This document shows, piece by piece, positions 44,707 through 53,654 of a DNA stretch of 64,000 nucleotides. The position numbers were made by a program, and so were the translations under genes. The notes under the pieces are model-generated. The model saw nothing but the letters and a program-made list of their open reading frames with translations, was not told where the DNA came from and searched no databases. The DNA is from Hoeflea sp. YIM 152468 (GTDB lineage Bacteria > Pseudomonadota > Alphaproteobacteria > Rhizobiales > Rhizobiaceae). The DNA is taken from assembly GCF_029210485.1 (NCBI RefSeq), contig NZ_JARGET010000008.1:124001-188000 (forward strand), given 5' to 3'. The first letter of the stretch is position 1; every line of letters starts with the position of its first letter.

Positions 44707-44813
44707 GCCGGAGCGCCGCGTCCGCAATTCTTCCAGCTCCCGGGTGCGTTCCGCGTCCCGGCCGCGCCGCATTCCCTCCTCGCTTGGAGTTGGCGCCGAT
44801 CACAATCAAACCC

Positions 44814-44851
44814 CAAAAAAAAGGCATGGCGGATTTCTCCACCATGCCTTT
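44814..44851 (-). terminator. Terminator of the alpha/beta hydrolase gene
   Basis: Nine-pair stem AAGGCATGG / CCATGCCTT (44821-44829 with 44842-44850), followed on the minus strand by T residues from the eight-base A run at 44815-44822. It lies 24 bases after the hydrolase stop; a shorter T stretch on the plus side may also help end lolD transcription. Confidence 0.8.
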
Positions 44852-44874
44852 GTAATCGTATCGGTTTGCCCGGA

Positions 44875-45552
44875 TCAGCGCAGGCGTTTGGCAGCGGTTT
44901 CGGGCACCAGTTCGCCGGCCAGCCGGCGGTCGAGATAATCCTCGCACTCGCTCATCAGCTCGTCGATCTTGCCCGAGAAAAAGTGGTTGGCGCCGGGCAT
45001 GGTCTTCTGGGTGATCAGGATGCCCTTTTGCAGCTTGAGCTTTTCGACCAGGCCGTTGACGTCCTTTTCCGGCGCAACCCGGTCGGCGTCACCGTGAATG
45101 ATCAGGCCCGATGAAGGGCAGGGCGCCAGGAACGAGAAGTCATAGGTGTTGGGCTGCGGCGCAATCGAGAAGAAACCCTCGATTTCGGGCCGCCGCATCA
45201 ACAGCTGCATGCCGATCCAGGCGCCAAAGGAATAGCCGGCGACCCAGCAGCTGCGCGAATCGGGATGCAGGCTCTGGACCCAGTCGAGAGCGCCGGCGGC
45301 GTCGGACAGTTCACCGGCGCCATGATCGAACTCACCCTGGCTGCGGCCGATGCTGCGGAAGTTGAACCGCAAGGTGGTAAAGCCGCGCTGCTGGAACATG
45401 TAAAACAGCTGGTAGACGATCTGATTGTTCATGGTTCCGCCGAATTGCGGATGCGGGTGCAGGATGATGGCGATCGGCGCATTCTTTTCCTTGCCCGGCT
45501 GATAGCGGCCTTCGAGACGTCCGGCGGGTCCGTTGAAAATTACTTCAGGCAT
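44875..45552 (-). CDS. Alpha/beta hydrolase, dienelactone hydrolase-like
   Basis: 225-residue serine hydrolase of the alpha/beta fold. The nucleophile elbow is AGYSFGAWIG, preceded by the oxyanion strand IAIILHPHPQFGGTMNNQ; the acid is likely in IIHGDADRVAPE and the His in MPGANHFFSGK. The block LRFNFRSIGRSQGEFDHGAGE is typical of a widespread bacterial family with unknown substrate. ATG 45552 is chosen for the GGAG seven bases upstream; an ATG five codons earlier is less likely. It diverges from the suf operon and shares its upstream region. Confidence 0.88.
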   Translation of the reverse strand: MPEVIFNGPAGRLEGRYQPGKEKNAPIAIILHPHPQFGGTMNNQIVYQLFYMFQQRGFTTLRFNFRSIGRSQGEFDHGAGELSDAAGALDWVQSLHPDSRSCWVAGYSFGAWIGMQLLMRRPEIEGFFSIAPQPNTYDFSFLAPCPSSGLIIHGDADRVAPEKDVNGLVEKLKLQKGILITQKTMPGANHFFSGKIDELMSECEDYLDRRLAGELVPETAAKRLR

Positions 45553-45639
45553 TGTTACTCCGTGCATAGTCTGGGTTCGCGTGACCTGCCGCTGGTTTTG
45601 TTGAAAGCTGGCGGACGGGTGGATATCGCTTCCGTGCCC

Positions 45640-45668
45640 TTGACGGGGACGGGGCGTCTCCTTAGAAC
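45640..45668 (+). promoter_or_regulatory. Putative promoter of the suf operon
   Basis: TTGACG (45640-45645), 17 bases, then TAGAAC (45663-45668). The predicted start site near 45675 falls inside the Irr-type box, about 120 bases before the first suf gene. Confidence 0.55.
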
Positions 45669-45672
45669 CTAG

Positions 45673-45689
45673 TTTAGAATCGTTCGAAA
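45673..45689. promoter_or_regulatory. Iron control element (ICE, Irr-binding box) of the suf operon
   Basis: TTTAGAATCGTTCGAAA, an interrupted palindrome TTTAGAA-N3-TTCGAAA that differs at one base from the published rhizobial ICE consensus TTTAGAA-N3-TTCTAAA. A further partial half-site (CTTAGAAC) lies just upstream. Because it overlaps the predicted transcript start, it should act as a repression site under low iron (Irr logic). Confidence 0.7.
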
Positions 45690-45796
45690 CTGCAGCGTGA
45701 TCGCTGAACGTGCATGTGTCTTACGGCATCGGATACAGAAAATTCAAGGAAAATGCGTTGACCACCTGGTTTCCGCACTCCGCAGGCAAGGAAAAC

Positions 45797-46969
45797 ATGA
45801 AAAAAGAGCGTCTCTATCTCGATTACAACGCCACCGCGCCGCTTTTGCCGGCAGCGCGGGCTGCGATGATCGATGCGATGGAGCTCTCCGGCAATCCGTC
45901 TTCGGTGCATGCCGAGGGACGCGGGGCGAGATCGGTCCTGTCGAAATCACGCGAGGCCGTCGCCAGCCTTTGCGGCGTGCCGGGCGCGCAGGTCAGCTTT
46001 TGCTCGGGCGCGACGGAAGCGGCCAACCATGTGTTGACGCCTGACTACCGGATGGGCCGCTCTGCCATTCGCGTCTCCCGCTTGCTGGTTTCGGCGGTGG
46101 AACATCCGGCAGTTCTGGCGGGCGGCCGGTTTTCGGCCGATCAGATTACCGTGCTCGCCGTTGACCGTCACGGACGACTGGATCTTGGCGCGCTTGAACA
46201 GGCTTTGGCCGATCATGACGAAACCACCGGTCAGGTGATGCTTGGTCTGCAACTGGCCAACAATGAGACCGGTGTCATTCAGCCCGTCCGTGAGGCGGCC
46301 GATCTTGTCCACGCGCATCGCGGCCTGGTGGTTGTTGATGCAGTGCAGGGTGCGGGCCGGCTGCCGCTGTGGCTTGGCGATCTTGGTGCGGATTTCCTGA
46401 TTCTGTCAGGGCACAAGTTCGGCGGACCGAAGGGGACAGGCGCGCTTGTCAGTGCCGGTGAAACATTGATGCCAGTCCCGCTGGTGCGCGGCGGCGGTCA
46501 GGAAAAGGGCCATCGTGGCGGCACTGAAAACCTGATCGGCATTGCAGGCTTTGGCGCAGCAGCGGAGGCTGCCGGTGCTGCGCTGTCCGACATGCCCCGG
46601 CTTGCCGGTTTGCGCGACCAGATGGAAACCGCCATGCGCGCGAGCGCGCCCGATCTGATCGTGCACGCCGATGCGGTTTTGCGGTTGGGCAACACCAGCT
46701 TTTTCTCGCTTCCCGGCCTCAAGGCAGAGACGGCGCAGATTGCTTTCGATATGGAAGGGCTGGCGGTGTCGGCGGGAGCTGCCTGCTCGTCAGGCAAGAT
46801 TGGCCTGAGCCACGTCTTGTCTGCCATGGGCGCCGACGCGGATCTGGGCGCGATCCGGATCAGCCTTGGCAATGGGCACACAGAGAGTGACATTGAGCAG
46901 TTCCTTGGCTCGTTCAATGCCATTAACAGCCGGCGAATGGCGCGCAGGAGCGCACCAGCGGCGGCTTGA
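45797..46969 (+). CDS. sufS2: Cysteine desulfurase, IscS/NifS type (SufS2)
   Basis: 390-residue PLP-dependent cysteine desulfurase of group I. It opens MKKERLYLDYNATAPLLPAA. The PLP Lys lies in ILSGHKFGGPKGTGALV, and the catalytic Cys in SAGAACSSGKIGLSHVL on the long mobile loop typical of group I. ATG 45797 has AAGGA four to nine bases upstream; the frame is open further upstream without homology. It is the first gene of the suf operon, which has a second, group II desulfurase (sufS) later; the order matches sufS2-B-C-D-S1-X-A described in rhizobia. Confidence 0.9.
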   Translation: MKKERLYLDYNATAPLLPAARAAMIDAMELSGNPSSVHAEGRGARSVLSKSREAVASLCGVPGAQVSFCSGATEAANHVLTPDYRMGRSAIRVSRLLVSAVEHPAVLAGGRFSADQITVLAVDRHGRLDLGALEQALADHDETTGQVMLGLQLANNETGVIQPVREAADLVHAHRGLVVVDAVQGAGRLPLWLGDLGADFLILSGHKFGGPKGTGALVSAGETLMPVPLVRGGGQEKGHRGGTENLIGIAGFGAAAEAAGAALSDMPRLAGLRDQMETAMRASAPDLIVHADAVLRLGNTSFFSLPGLKAETAQIAFDMEGLAVSAGAACSSGKIGLSHVLSAMGADADLGAIRISLGNGHTESDIEQFLGSFNAINSRRMARRSAPAAA

Positions 46970-47123
46970 TGCAGCCAAGAGTTTTTGGTGCGCGAGACAG
47001 AATTATTTCGCGTGCAATGTGGCGTTACCAGTCGCCACACCCTACATAGTGGTGAGCCTTTTGAGGTCCATCACCCGACGTTAACAAGCTGCCGGCCTTG
47101 ACCCGGCGAGATTGGAGAGCGCC

Positions 47124-48593
47124 ATGCGTGCTGTGCAGGAAACTATTGATCAGGTCAGAGAAATTGACGTTGACCAGTACAAATACGGCTTTGAGACGGT
47201 TATCGAGAGCGATACCGCGCCCAAGGGCCTGAGCGAAGACACCATCCGGATGATTTCGGAGAAGAAGAACGAGCCGGAATGGATGCTTGAATGGCGCCTG
47301 GACGCCTACAGGCGCTGGCTGACCATGGAAGAGCCAAGCTGGGCGCGCGTCGACTATCCCAAGATCGATTTCCAGGACATCCACTATTACTCGGCGCCCA
47401 AGAGCACCGCAGGACCGACGTCGATCGAAGATGTCGATCCGGAACTGCTCCGGGTTTACGAAAAGCTGGGCATTCCGCTGCAAGAGCAGGAAATCCTTGC
47501 CGGTGTGCAGCGGCCGAAGATCGCTGTCGACGCGGTGTTCGATTCGGTTTCCGTCGTCACCACGTTCCAGGAAGAGCTTGCCAAGGCCGGCGTGATCTTC
47601 ATGTCGATCTCGGAAGCCATGCGCGAGCATCCCGAACTGGTTCAGAAGCATCTCGGCACCGTGGTGCCGGTGACCGACAACTATTACGCCACGCTCAATT
47701 CCGCGGTGTTTACCGACGGCTCGTTTGTGTATGTGCCCAAGGGCGTCCGCTGCCCGATGGAATTGTCGACCTATTTCCGCATCAATGAGAAGAACACCGG
47801 GCAGTTTGAACGGACGCTGATCATTGCCGAAGAGGGCGCCTATGTGTCCTATCTGGAAGGCTGTACAGCGCCGCAGCGCGACGAAAACCAGTTGCATGCC
47901 GCCGTGGTTGAACTGATCGCGCTTGACGATGCCGAGATCAAGTATTCGACGGTGCAGAACTGGTATCCGGGCGACAAGGCAGGCAAGGGCGGAATCTACA
48001 ACTTCGTCACCAAGCGCGGCGATTGCCGTGGCAAGAATTCGAAGATCTCCTGGACCCAGGTGGAGACCGGTTCGGCCATCACCTGGAAGTATCCGTCCTG
48101 CATTCTGCGCGGCGACGGGTCGCGCGGCGAATTCTATTCGATCGCCGTGTCGAACGGTTACCAGCAGATCGATTCGGGCACCAAGATGATCCATCTGGGC
48201 AAGAACACATCAAGCCGGATCATCTCCAAGGGGATTGCGGCGGGCAATTCGAGCAACACCTATCGCGGCCAGGTCTCGGCCCACGGCAAGGCGACAAATG
48301 CCCGTAATTTCACCCAGTGCGACAGCCTGCTGATCGGCAATGACTGTGGCGCCCACACAGTGCCCTATATCGAGGCGAAGAACTCGACGGCACAGTTCGA
48401 GCACGAAGCCACCACCTCGAAAATATCCGAGGACCAGCTGTTTTACTGCCTGGCCCGCGGCATTCCCGAGGAAGAGGCGATCGCACTGATCGTCAATGGC
48501 TTTGTCAAGGATGTGATCCAGGAATTGCCGATGGAGTTTGCCGTCGAAGCTCAGAAGCTGATCGGCATCAGCCTTGAAGGCAGTGTCGGCTAG
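47124..48593 (+). CDS. sufB: Fe-S cluster assembly protein SufB
   Basis: 489-residue scaffold protein of the SufBC2D complex. It shows the SufB N-terminal [20 protein letters not shown], the core [40 protein letters not shown], and the C-terminal block [20 protein letters not shown], followed by [21 protein letters not shown]. Conserved functional residues (Cys in the QCDSL and NDCGAH motifs, and the Glu/His in FEHEA) are present. ATG 47124 follows GGAGAG. Cytoplasmic. Confidence 0.96.
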   Translation: MRAVQETIDQVREIDVDQYKYGFETVIESDTAPKGLSEDTIRMISEKKNEPEWMLEWRLDAYRRWLTMEEPSWARVDYPKIDFQDIHYYSAPKSTAGPTSIEDVDPELLRVYEKLGIPLQEQEILAGVQRPKIAVDAVFDSVSVVTTFQEELAKAGVIFMSISEAMREHPELVQKHLGTVVPVTDNYYATLNSAVFTDGSFVYVPKGVRCPMELSTYFRINEKNTGQFERTLIIAEEGAYVSYLEGCTAPQRDENQLHAAVVELIALDDAEIKYSTVQNWYPGDKAGKGGIYNFVTKRGDCRGKNSKISWTQVETGSAITWKYPSCILRGDGSRGEFYSIAVSNGYQQIDSGTKMIHLGKNTSSRIISKGIAAGNSSNTYRGQVSAHGKATNARNFTQCDSLLIGNDCGAHTVPYIEAKNSTAQFEHEATTSKISEDQLFYCLARGIPEEEAIALIVNGFVKDVIQELPMEFAVEAQKLIGISLEGSVG

Positions 48594-48666
48594 GCTGGTC
48601 GGTGATGGTGCATAGGCCAGGAGCAGCAGCAGTTGCGGCCCGCGCCTTGCAACAAAGCAGGAGTGG

Positions 48667-48888
48667 ATGTCCGCAATGACGGTGAAAACTGAAATCAGGG
48701 TCGAAATCGACAAGCTCAAGAACCGGTACCGGGATCTGGGCGGATCGATTGATGACCTTTTGGAAGCGATTTCGCGCGGCACGACAGGCACGAGCGAGAA
48801 GATGTTGAGCACCGAACTGCATCGGGCTCGCCTGGAGCTGGCGTCGATCGCACGCCGGCTGCAGGGCTTGCAGAACGACGACGACTGA
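48667..48888 (+). CDS. Small predicted coiled-coil protein in the suf operon
   Basis: 73-residue protein between sufB and sufC, in the operon direction. The sequence MSAMTVKTEIRVEIDKLKNR and later LSTELHRARLELASIARRLQ reads as two amphipathic helices with heptad-like spacing, ending in an acidic tail (QNDDD). AGGAG sits three bases before ATG 48667; ATG 48676 is an alternative. No cysteines, so it is unlikely to bind a cluster itself. I do not recognise a family. Hypothetical genes at this position are common in rhizobial suf operons. Confidence 0.65.
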   Translation: MSAMTVKTEIRVEIDKLKNRYRDLGGSIDDLLEAISRGTTGTSEKMLSTELHRARLELASIARRLQGLQNDDD

Positions 48889-48915
48889 GCCGTGCCTTAC
48901 CAAGGGAGCCTGATA

Positions 48916-49083
48916 GTGAGCATCGATGCAACCGCCGTTGCCTGGTACGCGGTGATCTGTGGCGCCCTGTCAGCCTTTGCACCGAGTTTCGGTGGCAGGC
49001 TCCTGCGGGTGGCGATCGGCGGCGCAGTCGGGATCCTGGCAGCCACAGTGCTGCCGGTGGTCAGAGGAATGATGGGGCTGTGA
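48916..49083 (+). CDS. Small two-helix membrane protein in the suf operon
   Basis: 55-residue protein starting at GTG 48916 (AGGGAG seven bases upstream). Two hydrophobic segments separated by a short basic turn (WYAVICGALSAFAP, then GRLLRVAIGGAVGILAATVL) suggest a small membrane hairpin. It starts 27 bases after the previous small gene and ends 66 bases before sufC. No family recognised. A membrane protein inside an otherwise soluble Fe-S assembly operon is odd. Confidence 0.5.
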   Translation: MSIDATAVAWYAVICGALSAFAPSFGGRLLRVAIGGAVGILAATVLPVVRGMMGL

Positions 49084-49149
49084 GGTCACGGCCCGGCCGG
49101 GCTTGTCCCGGGAACGCAAAACCATGAAATCGAGTTGGGAAAATACGAC

Positions 49150-49905
49150 ATGCTAGAAATCAAGAACCTTCACGCCCGGATCGCCGAAGACGGCACCGAA
49201 ATCATTCGCGGCCTCAACCTGACGGTAAAGGCGGGCGAAGTGGCAGCCATCATGGGGCCAAACGGCTCCGGCAAATCGACCTTGTCCTACATTCTGGCAG
49301 GACGGGATGACTACGAGGTCACCGAGGGTGACATCCTGTACAACGGCGAGAGCATTCTCGAGCTTGATCCGTCCGAGCGCGCCGCCAAGGGGATTTTCCT
49401 GGCGTTTCAGTATCCGGTCGAGATCCCGGGTGTGGCCACCATGCAGTTTCTCAAGGTGGCAATGAACGAGCAGCGCAAGGCGCGTGGTGAAGACGAGCTG
49501 ACGACCCCGGACTTCATCAAGCGGGTCAAGGACGCTGCAGCCACCCTGCAGATTGATCCGGCCATGCTCCGGCGGCCGCTTAATGTCGGGTTCTCCGGCG
49601 GCGAGAAGAAGCGGGCGGAAATCCTGCAGATGAAGCTGCTTGCACCGCAATTGTGCGTTCTCGATGAAACCGATTCAGGCCTCGATATCGACGCGCTCAA
49701 GATCGTGTCCGGCGGGGTCAATGCATTGCGCTCGCCCGACCGCGCCATCATTGTCATCACCCACTACCAGCGCCTGCTGGAATATATCGTGCCCGACAGC
49801 GTGCATGTGCTGCACAGGGGCCAGGTGATCAAGTCCGGCGACAAGGATCTGGCCCGCGTGCTGGAAGCCGAAGGTTATACCGGTATCGTCGAAGCTGCCG
49901 CCTGA
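49150..49905 (+). CDS. sufC: Fe-S cluster assembly ATPase SufC
   Basis: 251-residue ABC-type ATPase of the SufBC2D scaffold. Walker A is GPNGSGKST, the signature NVGFSGGEKKRAEILQM, and Walker B LCVLDETDSGLDIDAL, with the SufC-specific D-loop, and the H-loop ITHYQRLLEYIVPD. ATG 49150 matches the family start MLEIKNLHARI; a TTG five codons upstream is not needed. Energises conformational change of SufB/SufD during cluster building. Confidence 0.97.
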   Translation: MLEIKNLHARIAEDGTEIIRGLNLTVKAGEVAAIMGPNGSGKSTLSYILAGRDDYEVTEGDILYNGESILELDPSERAAKGIFLAFQYPVEIPGVATMQFLKVAMNEQRKARGEDELTTPDFIKRVKDAAATLQIDPAMLRRPLNVGFSGGEKKRAEILQMKLLAPQLCVLDETDSGLDIDALKIVSGGVNALRSPDRAIIVITHYQRLLEYIVPDSVHVLHRGQVIKSGDKDLARVLEAEGYTGIVEAAA

Positions 49906-49948
49906 GGTGACGCCAAAAGACGAGGCCGCGAGGCCAGGAGATACAGAC

Positions 49949-51220
49949 ATGAACATACAGACAAAACCACCCCACACAGTAGCAGAGCAGGGGATTCTGG
50001 ACAGTTACGCCCAAATGATGGGCCAGTTGCCGGGCGACGCGCCGGTCACGGCCGCGCGGGACAAGTTGCTCGGTGCATTCAGCGCCGCCGGTCTTCCGAC
50101 CCGACGGATTGAAAGCTGGCACTACACGGATCTGCGCAATCTGTTGCGCGCCTTGCCGGGCGCGGCCAGTGGCGCAGCGCAACGGACTGACCCGGTGGTC
50201 CGCGGCAGCGTCGTGCTGCCTTTGATTCAGGGCCAGAGCGCGGAGGCGAGCACGCCTGAAGGCATGGACCTCACGCCTTTCATCGACCTGCTTGCCTCCG
50301 GTGAAGCGGCAAAGATGCTTGTCGCGCGCGATGCCGACGATCTGGTGGGACGGCTCAACGGCACTTTTGTCGCCGATGGATACCGCCTCACGGTCGCTGC
50401 CGATCAGGCCATCAAGGAGCTTGTCGAGATCCAGTCAGTCCAGTCGGGCGGACAGGTCCACAACCGTTTTGACGCAAGCTTTGGCGCGAAATCCAGCGCC
50501 ACGGTGATCGAGCGGCATCTGGGCGACGAGGCCCACCCGGGCCTGTCGACCGCGATCACGACGCTTGAGCTGGGCGACGGCGCGGAAGTGACCTGGATCA
50601 TTCTGCAGGATTGTGGTGTTGAGGATCAACGCCTGGCCCAGCTCAACACCCGGCTCGGTGCGGGCGCCACGCTGAAGGTCTATGTGGTCAATGTCGGCGG
50701 CAAGCTGGTGCGGCAGGAGCTGAATGTCGATGTGGCCGGCGAAGGCGCGCATTTCGACTTGCGCTGCGTCAACCTGCTGGCGGGCGACAGCCACACCGAC
50801 ATCACGTTGACACTGGATCACAATGTGCCCAACACGACGTCGAAGGAGATCGTCCGCACCGTGGTGCTGGATCGTGCCCGCGGCGTGTTTCAGGGCCAGA
50901 TCCGGGTGGCGCAGATTGCGCAGAAAACCGATGCCCAGATGTCGTGCAACACCTTGTTGCTCTCCGATGGCGGTGAATTTGCCGCCAAGCCCGAGCTCGA
51001 GATTTTTGCCGATGACGTGATCTGCGGCCATGGCGCGACGGTGATCGACATCAACCACGATCATCTTTTCTACCTGATGGCCCGTGGTGTGACCGAAAAA
51101 TCGGCTCGCGCATTGCTGATCAATGGTTTTGTCGATGAGCTGATCGAAGAGCTCGAGAATGAAGAGCTGATCGAGGCTCTGGAAACCCATATCGCACAGT
51201 GGCTTATCGATCATGGTTGA
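49949..51220 (+). CDS. sufD: Fe-S cluster assembly protein SufD
   Basis: 423-residue SufD, partner of SufB and SufC. It has the N-terminal PTRRIESWHYTDLRNLLRA helix, the core beta-helix (VVLDRARGVFQGQIRVAQIA) and the C-terminal KPELEIFADDVICGHGATVI with its functional Cys/His, then YLMARGVTEKSARALLINGF. ATG 49949 lies nine bases after AGGAG. It overlaps sufS by eight bases. Confidence 0.95.
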   Translation: MNIQTKPPHTVAEQGILDSYAQMMGQLPGDAPVTAARDKLLGAFSAAGLPTRRIESWHYTDLRNLLRALPGAASGAAQRTDPVVRGSVVLPLIQGQSAEASTPEGMDLTPFIDLLASGEAAKMLVARDADDLVGRLNGTFVADGYRLTVAADQAIKELVEIQSVQSGGQVHNRFDASFGAKSSATVIERHLGDEAHPGLSTAITTLELGDGAEVTWIILQDCGVEDQRLAQLNTRLGAGATLKVYVVNVGGKLVRQELNVDVAGEGAHFDLRCVNLLAGDSHTDITLTLDHNVPNTTSKEIVRTVVLDRARGVFQGQIRVAQIAQKTDAQMSCNTLLLSDGGEFAAKPELEIFADDVICGHGATVIDINHDHLFYLMARGVTEKSARALLINGFVDELIEELENEELIEALETHIAQWLIDHG

Positions 51221-52451
51221 GGTGCTGAATCAGGCCTATGATGTCGAGGCTGTGCGCCGGGATTTTCCGATCCTGTCGCGCATGGTCAACGACAAGCCGC
51301 TGGTCTATCTCGACAATGGGGCTTCGGCACAGAAGCCCCAGGCGGTGATTGATGCGGTAAGCCATGCCTATTCGCATGAATATGCCAATGTGCATCGCGG
51401 CCTGCATTTTCTCTCCAATGCGGCAACCGACGCTTACGAGAAGGCGCGCGAGATCGTGGCGCAGTTTCTCAATGCGCCATCGGTCGACAATGTGGTGTTC
51501 ACCAAATCGACCACCGAAGCGATCAACACGGTGGCCTATGGTTATGGCATGCCGCATATCCATGACGGCGACGAGATCGTCATCACCATCATGGAACACC
51601 ATTCCAACATCGTGCCGTGGCATTTCCTGCGTGAACGCCAGGGCGCGAAGCTGGTCTGGGTCGGCGTCGATGATCAGGGCAATTTCGATCTCGATGATTT
51701 CCGCAAGGCGCTCACCGACCGTACCAGGCTGGTGGCGATCACCCAGATGTCCAACGTGCTGGGCACCGTGGTCGACGTGAAGGAAGTTTGCCGTATCGCC
51801 CGCGAGCGCGGCATCAAGGTGCTGGTCGACGGCAGCCAGGCCGCCGTGCACATGCCGGTGGATGTCCAGGATATAGATTGCGACTGGTATGTGATGACCG
51901 GCCACAAGCTGTATGGCCCCTCGGGCATCGGCGTGCTCTATGGCAAGACCGAGGCGCTCACATCCATGCAGCCGTTCATGGGTGGCGGCGAGATGATTGT
52001 CGATGTGAGCGAAGAGGGCGTCAGCTACAATGATCCGCCGCACCGGTTTGAGGCGGGCACGCCGCCGATCGTGCAGGCCATCGGCCTCGGCGCAGCACTT
52101 GAATATATGAACAGCCTTGGCCGCGACCGCATTGCCGCACATGAGGCGGATCTGACAGCCTACGCCTCGGAGAAGCTGTCGGCGGTCAATGCGCTGCGGC
52201 TGATTGGCACGGCGCCGGGCAAGGGGGCGATCTTTGCCTTCGAGATCGAGGGTGTTCACGCCCATGACATCTCGATGCTGATCGACCGCTCCGGCGTGGC
52301 CGTCAGGGCGGGGACGCATTGCGCCCAGCCACTGCTCAAGCGGTTTGGCGCAACGTCGACATGCCGGGCCTCGATGGGCCTTTACAACACCCGGGCAGAA
52401 ATCGATGTGCTGGTTGAAGCGCTCGACAAGGCGCGGGCGTTCTTCTCCTAG
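51213..52451 (+). CDS. sufS: Cysteine desulfurase SufS
   Basis: 412-residue group II cysteine desulfurase. It opens YDVEAVRRDFPILSRMVNDK and LVYLDNGASAQKPQAVIDAV. The PLP Lys is in YVMTGHKLYGPSGIGVLYG, and the catalytic Cys in VAVRAGTHCAQPLLKRFG on the short loop typical of the SufS class. It provides persulfide sulfur to SufB, usually helped by SufE or SufU; neither is in this window. The start overlaps the end of sufD. This is the second desulfurase of the operon (sufS1 in rhizobial nomenclature). Confidence 0.95.
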   Translation: MVEVLNQAYDVEAVRRDFPILSRMVNDKPLVYLDNGASAQKPQAVIDAVSHAYSHEYANVHRGLHFLSNAATDAYEKAREIVAQFLNAPSVDNVVFTKSTTEAINTVAYGYGMPHIHDGDEIVITIMEHHSNIVPWHFLRERQGAKLVWVGVDDQGNFDLDDFRKALTDRTRLVAITQMSNVLGTVVDVKEVCRIARERGIKVLVDGSQAAVHMPVDVQDIDCDWYVMTGHKLYGPSGIGVLYGKTEALTSMQPFMGGGEMIVDVSEEGVSYNDPPHRFEAGTPPIVQAIGLGAALEYMNSLGRDRIAAHEADLTAYASEKLSAVNALRLIGTAPGKGAIFAFEIEGVHAHDISMLIDRSGVAVRAGTHCAQPLLKRFGATSTCRASMGLYNTRAEIDVLVEALDKARAFFS

Positions 52452-52505
52452 GACCGTTTTCAATCGAACGGGCCCTGGTTTTTTGAGTTTTCGTTTGTCT
52501 TTCCG

Positions 52506-52522
52506 GGGAAACCGGGTTTCCC
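52506..52522 (+). other. Perfect stem-loop between sufS and sufT
   Basis: GGGAAAC / GTTTCCC with a CGG loop in the 104-base gap between sufS and sufT. No T run follows, so it is not a classic terminator; it could be an mRNA processing or stability element. Confidence 0.45.
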
Positions 52523-52555
52523 TTGTCCCTGACAAACTTCAAAGGAGCAAAGCCA

Positions 52556-52945
52556 ATGAGCGACGCACCCGAAACTGACACAAATGCAGCCGCGACGGAG
52601 ACCAGTGCCGCGGGCCAATCCGCGATCCCGCGCGAGGAGCTGGCGCGATTGAGCGACGACATCATTGCGGCGTTGAAAACCGTCTATGATCCGGAAATTC
52701 CCTCCGATATCTATGAGATCGGCCTGATCTACAAGATCGACATCGAGGACGACCGGATGGTCAAGATCGAGATGACGCTGACCGCGCCGGGTTGCCCGGT
52801 CGCAGGCGAGATGCCGGGCTGGGTGGAAAATGCGGTCAGCACCGTCGAAGGCATCTCGGGCGTGGAAGTGTCGATGACATTTGATCCGCCCTGGACACCG
52901 GACCGGATGAGCGAAGAAGCGCAAGTGGCGCTCGGCTGGTATTAG
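52556..52945 (+). CDS. sufT: SUF system assembly protein, MIP18/DUF59 family (SufT)
   Basis: 129-residue protein of the DUF59 (MIP18-like) family, associated with Fe-S protein maturation. After a polar, Ala/Thr-rich N-terminus of about 30 residues comes the domain: IIAALKTVYDPEIPSDIYEI, then LTAPGCPVAGEMPGWVENAV with the conserved Cys, and MTFDPPWTPDRMSEEAQVAL. AAAGGAG precedes ATG 52556. It occupies the sufX position in the rhizobial suf operon. Likely role: late Fe-S cluster delivery (family knowledge). Confidence 0.9.
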   Translation: MSDAPETDTNAAATETSAAGQSAIPREELARLSDDIIAALKTVYDPEIPSDIYEIGLIYKIDIEDDRMVKIEMTLTAPGCPVAGEMPGWVENAVSTVEGISGVEVSMTFDPPWTPDRMSEEAQVALGWY

Positions 52946-53053
52946 CCGCCGGCTCGGGAAACCACGAGTGCCGCTTGTTAAGTTGACTGGTCCACACTAC
53001 ATTCATGGAACGAAGCAGCGGGCCTTGTGTCCGCTTTGCCGAAGGAGGCCGTG

Positions 53054-53443
53054 ATGAGTTTTGCCGTAATGACATTGACACAGGCTGCGGCTGATCGCGT
53101 CAAGACGATTGTGAAAACGTCGGACGGTGCCGAAGGTATTCGGGTCAGTATCAAGAAGGGCGGCTGTGCCGGGATGGAATACGCCATCGATCTGGCAACC
53201 GAGGCCAATCCGAAGGATGACCGGATCGAGCACGACGGTGCCAGTGTGTTCGTGGCGCCGGAGGCTGTGCTCTATCTGCTGGGCACTGTGATGGATTACG
53301 AGGTGACGAAGTTGCGCTCGGGGTTCGTGTTCAAGAACCCGAACCAGACATCGGCCTGCGGCTGCGGCGAGTCGGTCGAACTCAAGCCCGCGGAACTGGC
53401 CAGGCTTGCGGAAGCCGGCAATCCGGTGGTGCGCGCCGAATAA
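53054..53443 (+). CDS. sufA: A-type Fe-S carrier protein SufA
   Basis: 129-residue A-type carrier that receives a cluster and passes it to apoproteins. The three-cysteine pattern is complete: KKGGCAGMEY and, near the C-terminus, QTSACGCGESVEL. It also has the family helix LTQAAADRVKTIV. ATG 53054 has GGAGG five bases upstream. Last gene of the suf operon, followed by a strong terminator. Confidence 0.94.
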   Translation: MSFAVMTLTQAAADRVKTIVKTSDGAEGIRVSIKKGGCAGMEYAIDLATEANPKDDRIEHDGASVFVAPEAVLYLLGTVMDYEVTKLRSGFVFKNPNQTSACGCGESVELKPAELARLAEAGNPVVRAE

Positions 53444-53483
53444 CCTGACGGTTTGAAGTGATACTCATTTGAATCCAGAATTG

Positions 53484-53514
53484 CCCGCAAGTCTCTGACT
53501 TCGCGGGTTTTTTC
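53484..53514 (+). terminator. Terminator of the suf operon
   Basis: Ten-pair stem CCCGCAAGTC / GACTTcGCGGG with one bulged base and a TCT loop, followed by six T. It lies 40 bases after the sufA stop. Confidence 0.88.
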
Positions 53515-53654
53515 TTGTTGTTCCGGTGTCGGGCGTGTGTGCCCGTGCTGGTGTCTGGCGGGATGTGCCGGGCCGTCGTGCCGGACCCGATCCGGCAACC
53601 CGCCAGCCCAAGTCCCCGGGCTGAAAAGGTTTCTCATTGCGCCGACGCGGGGTC

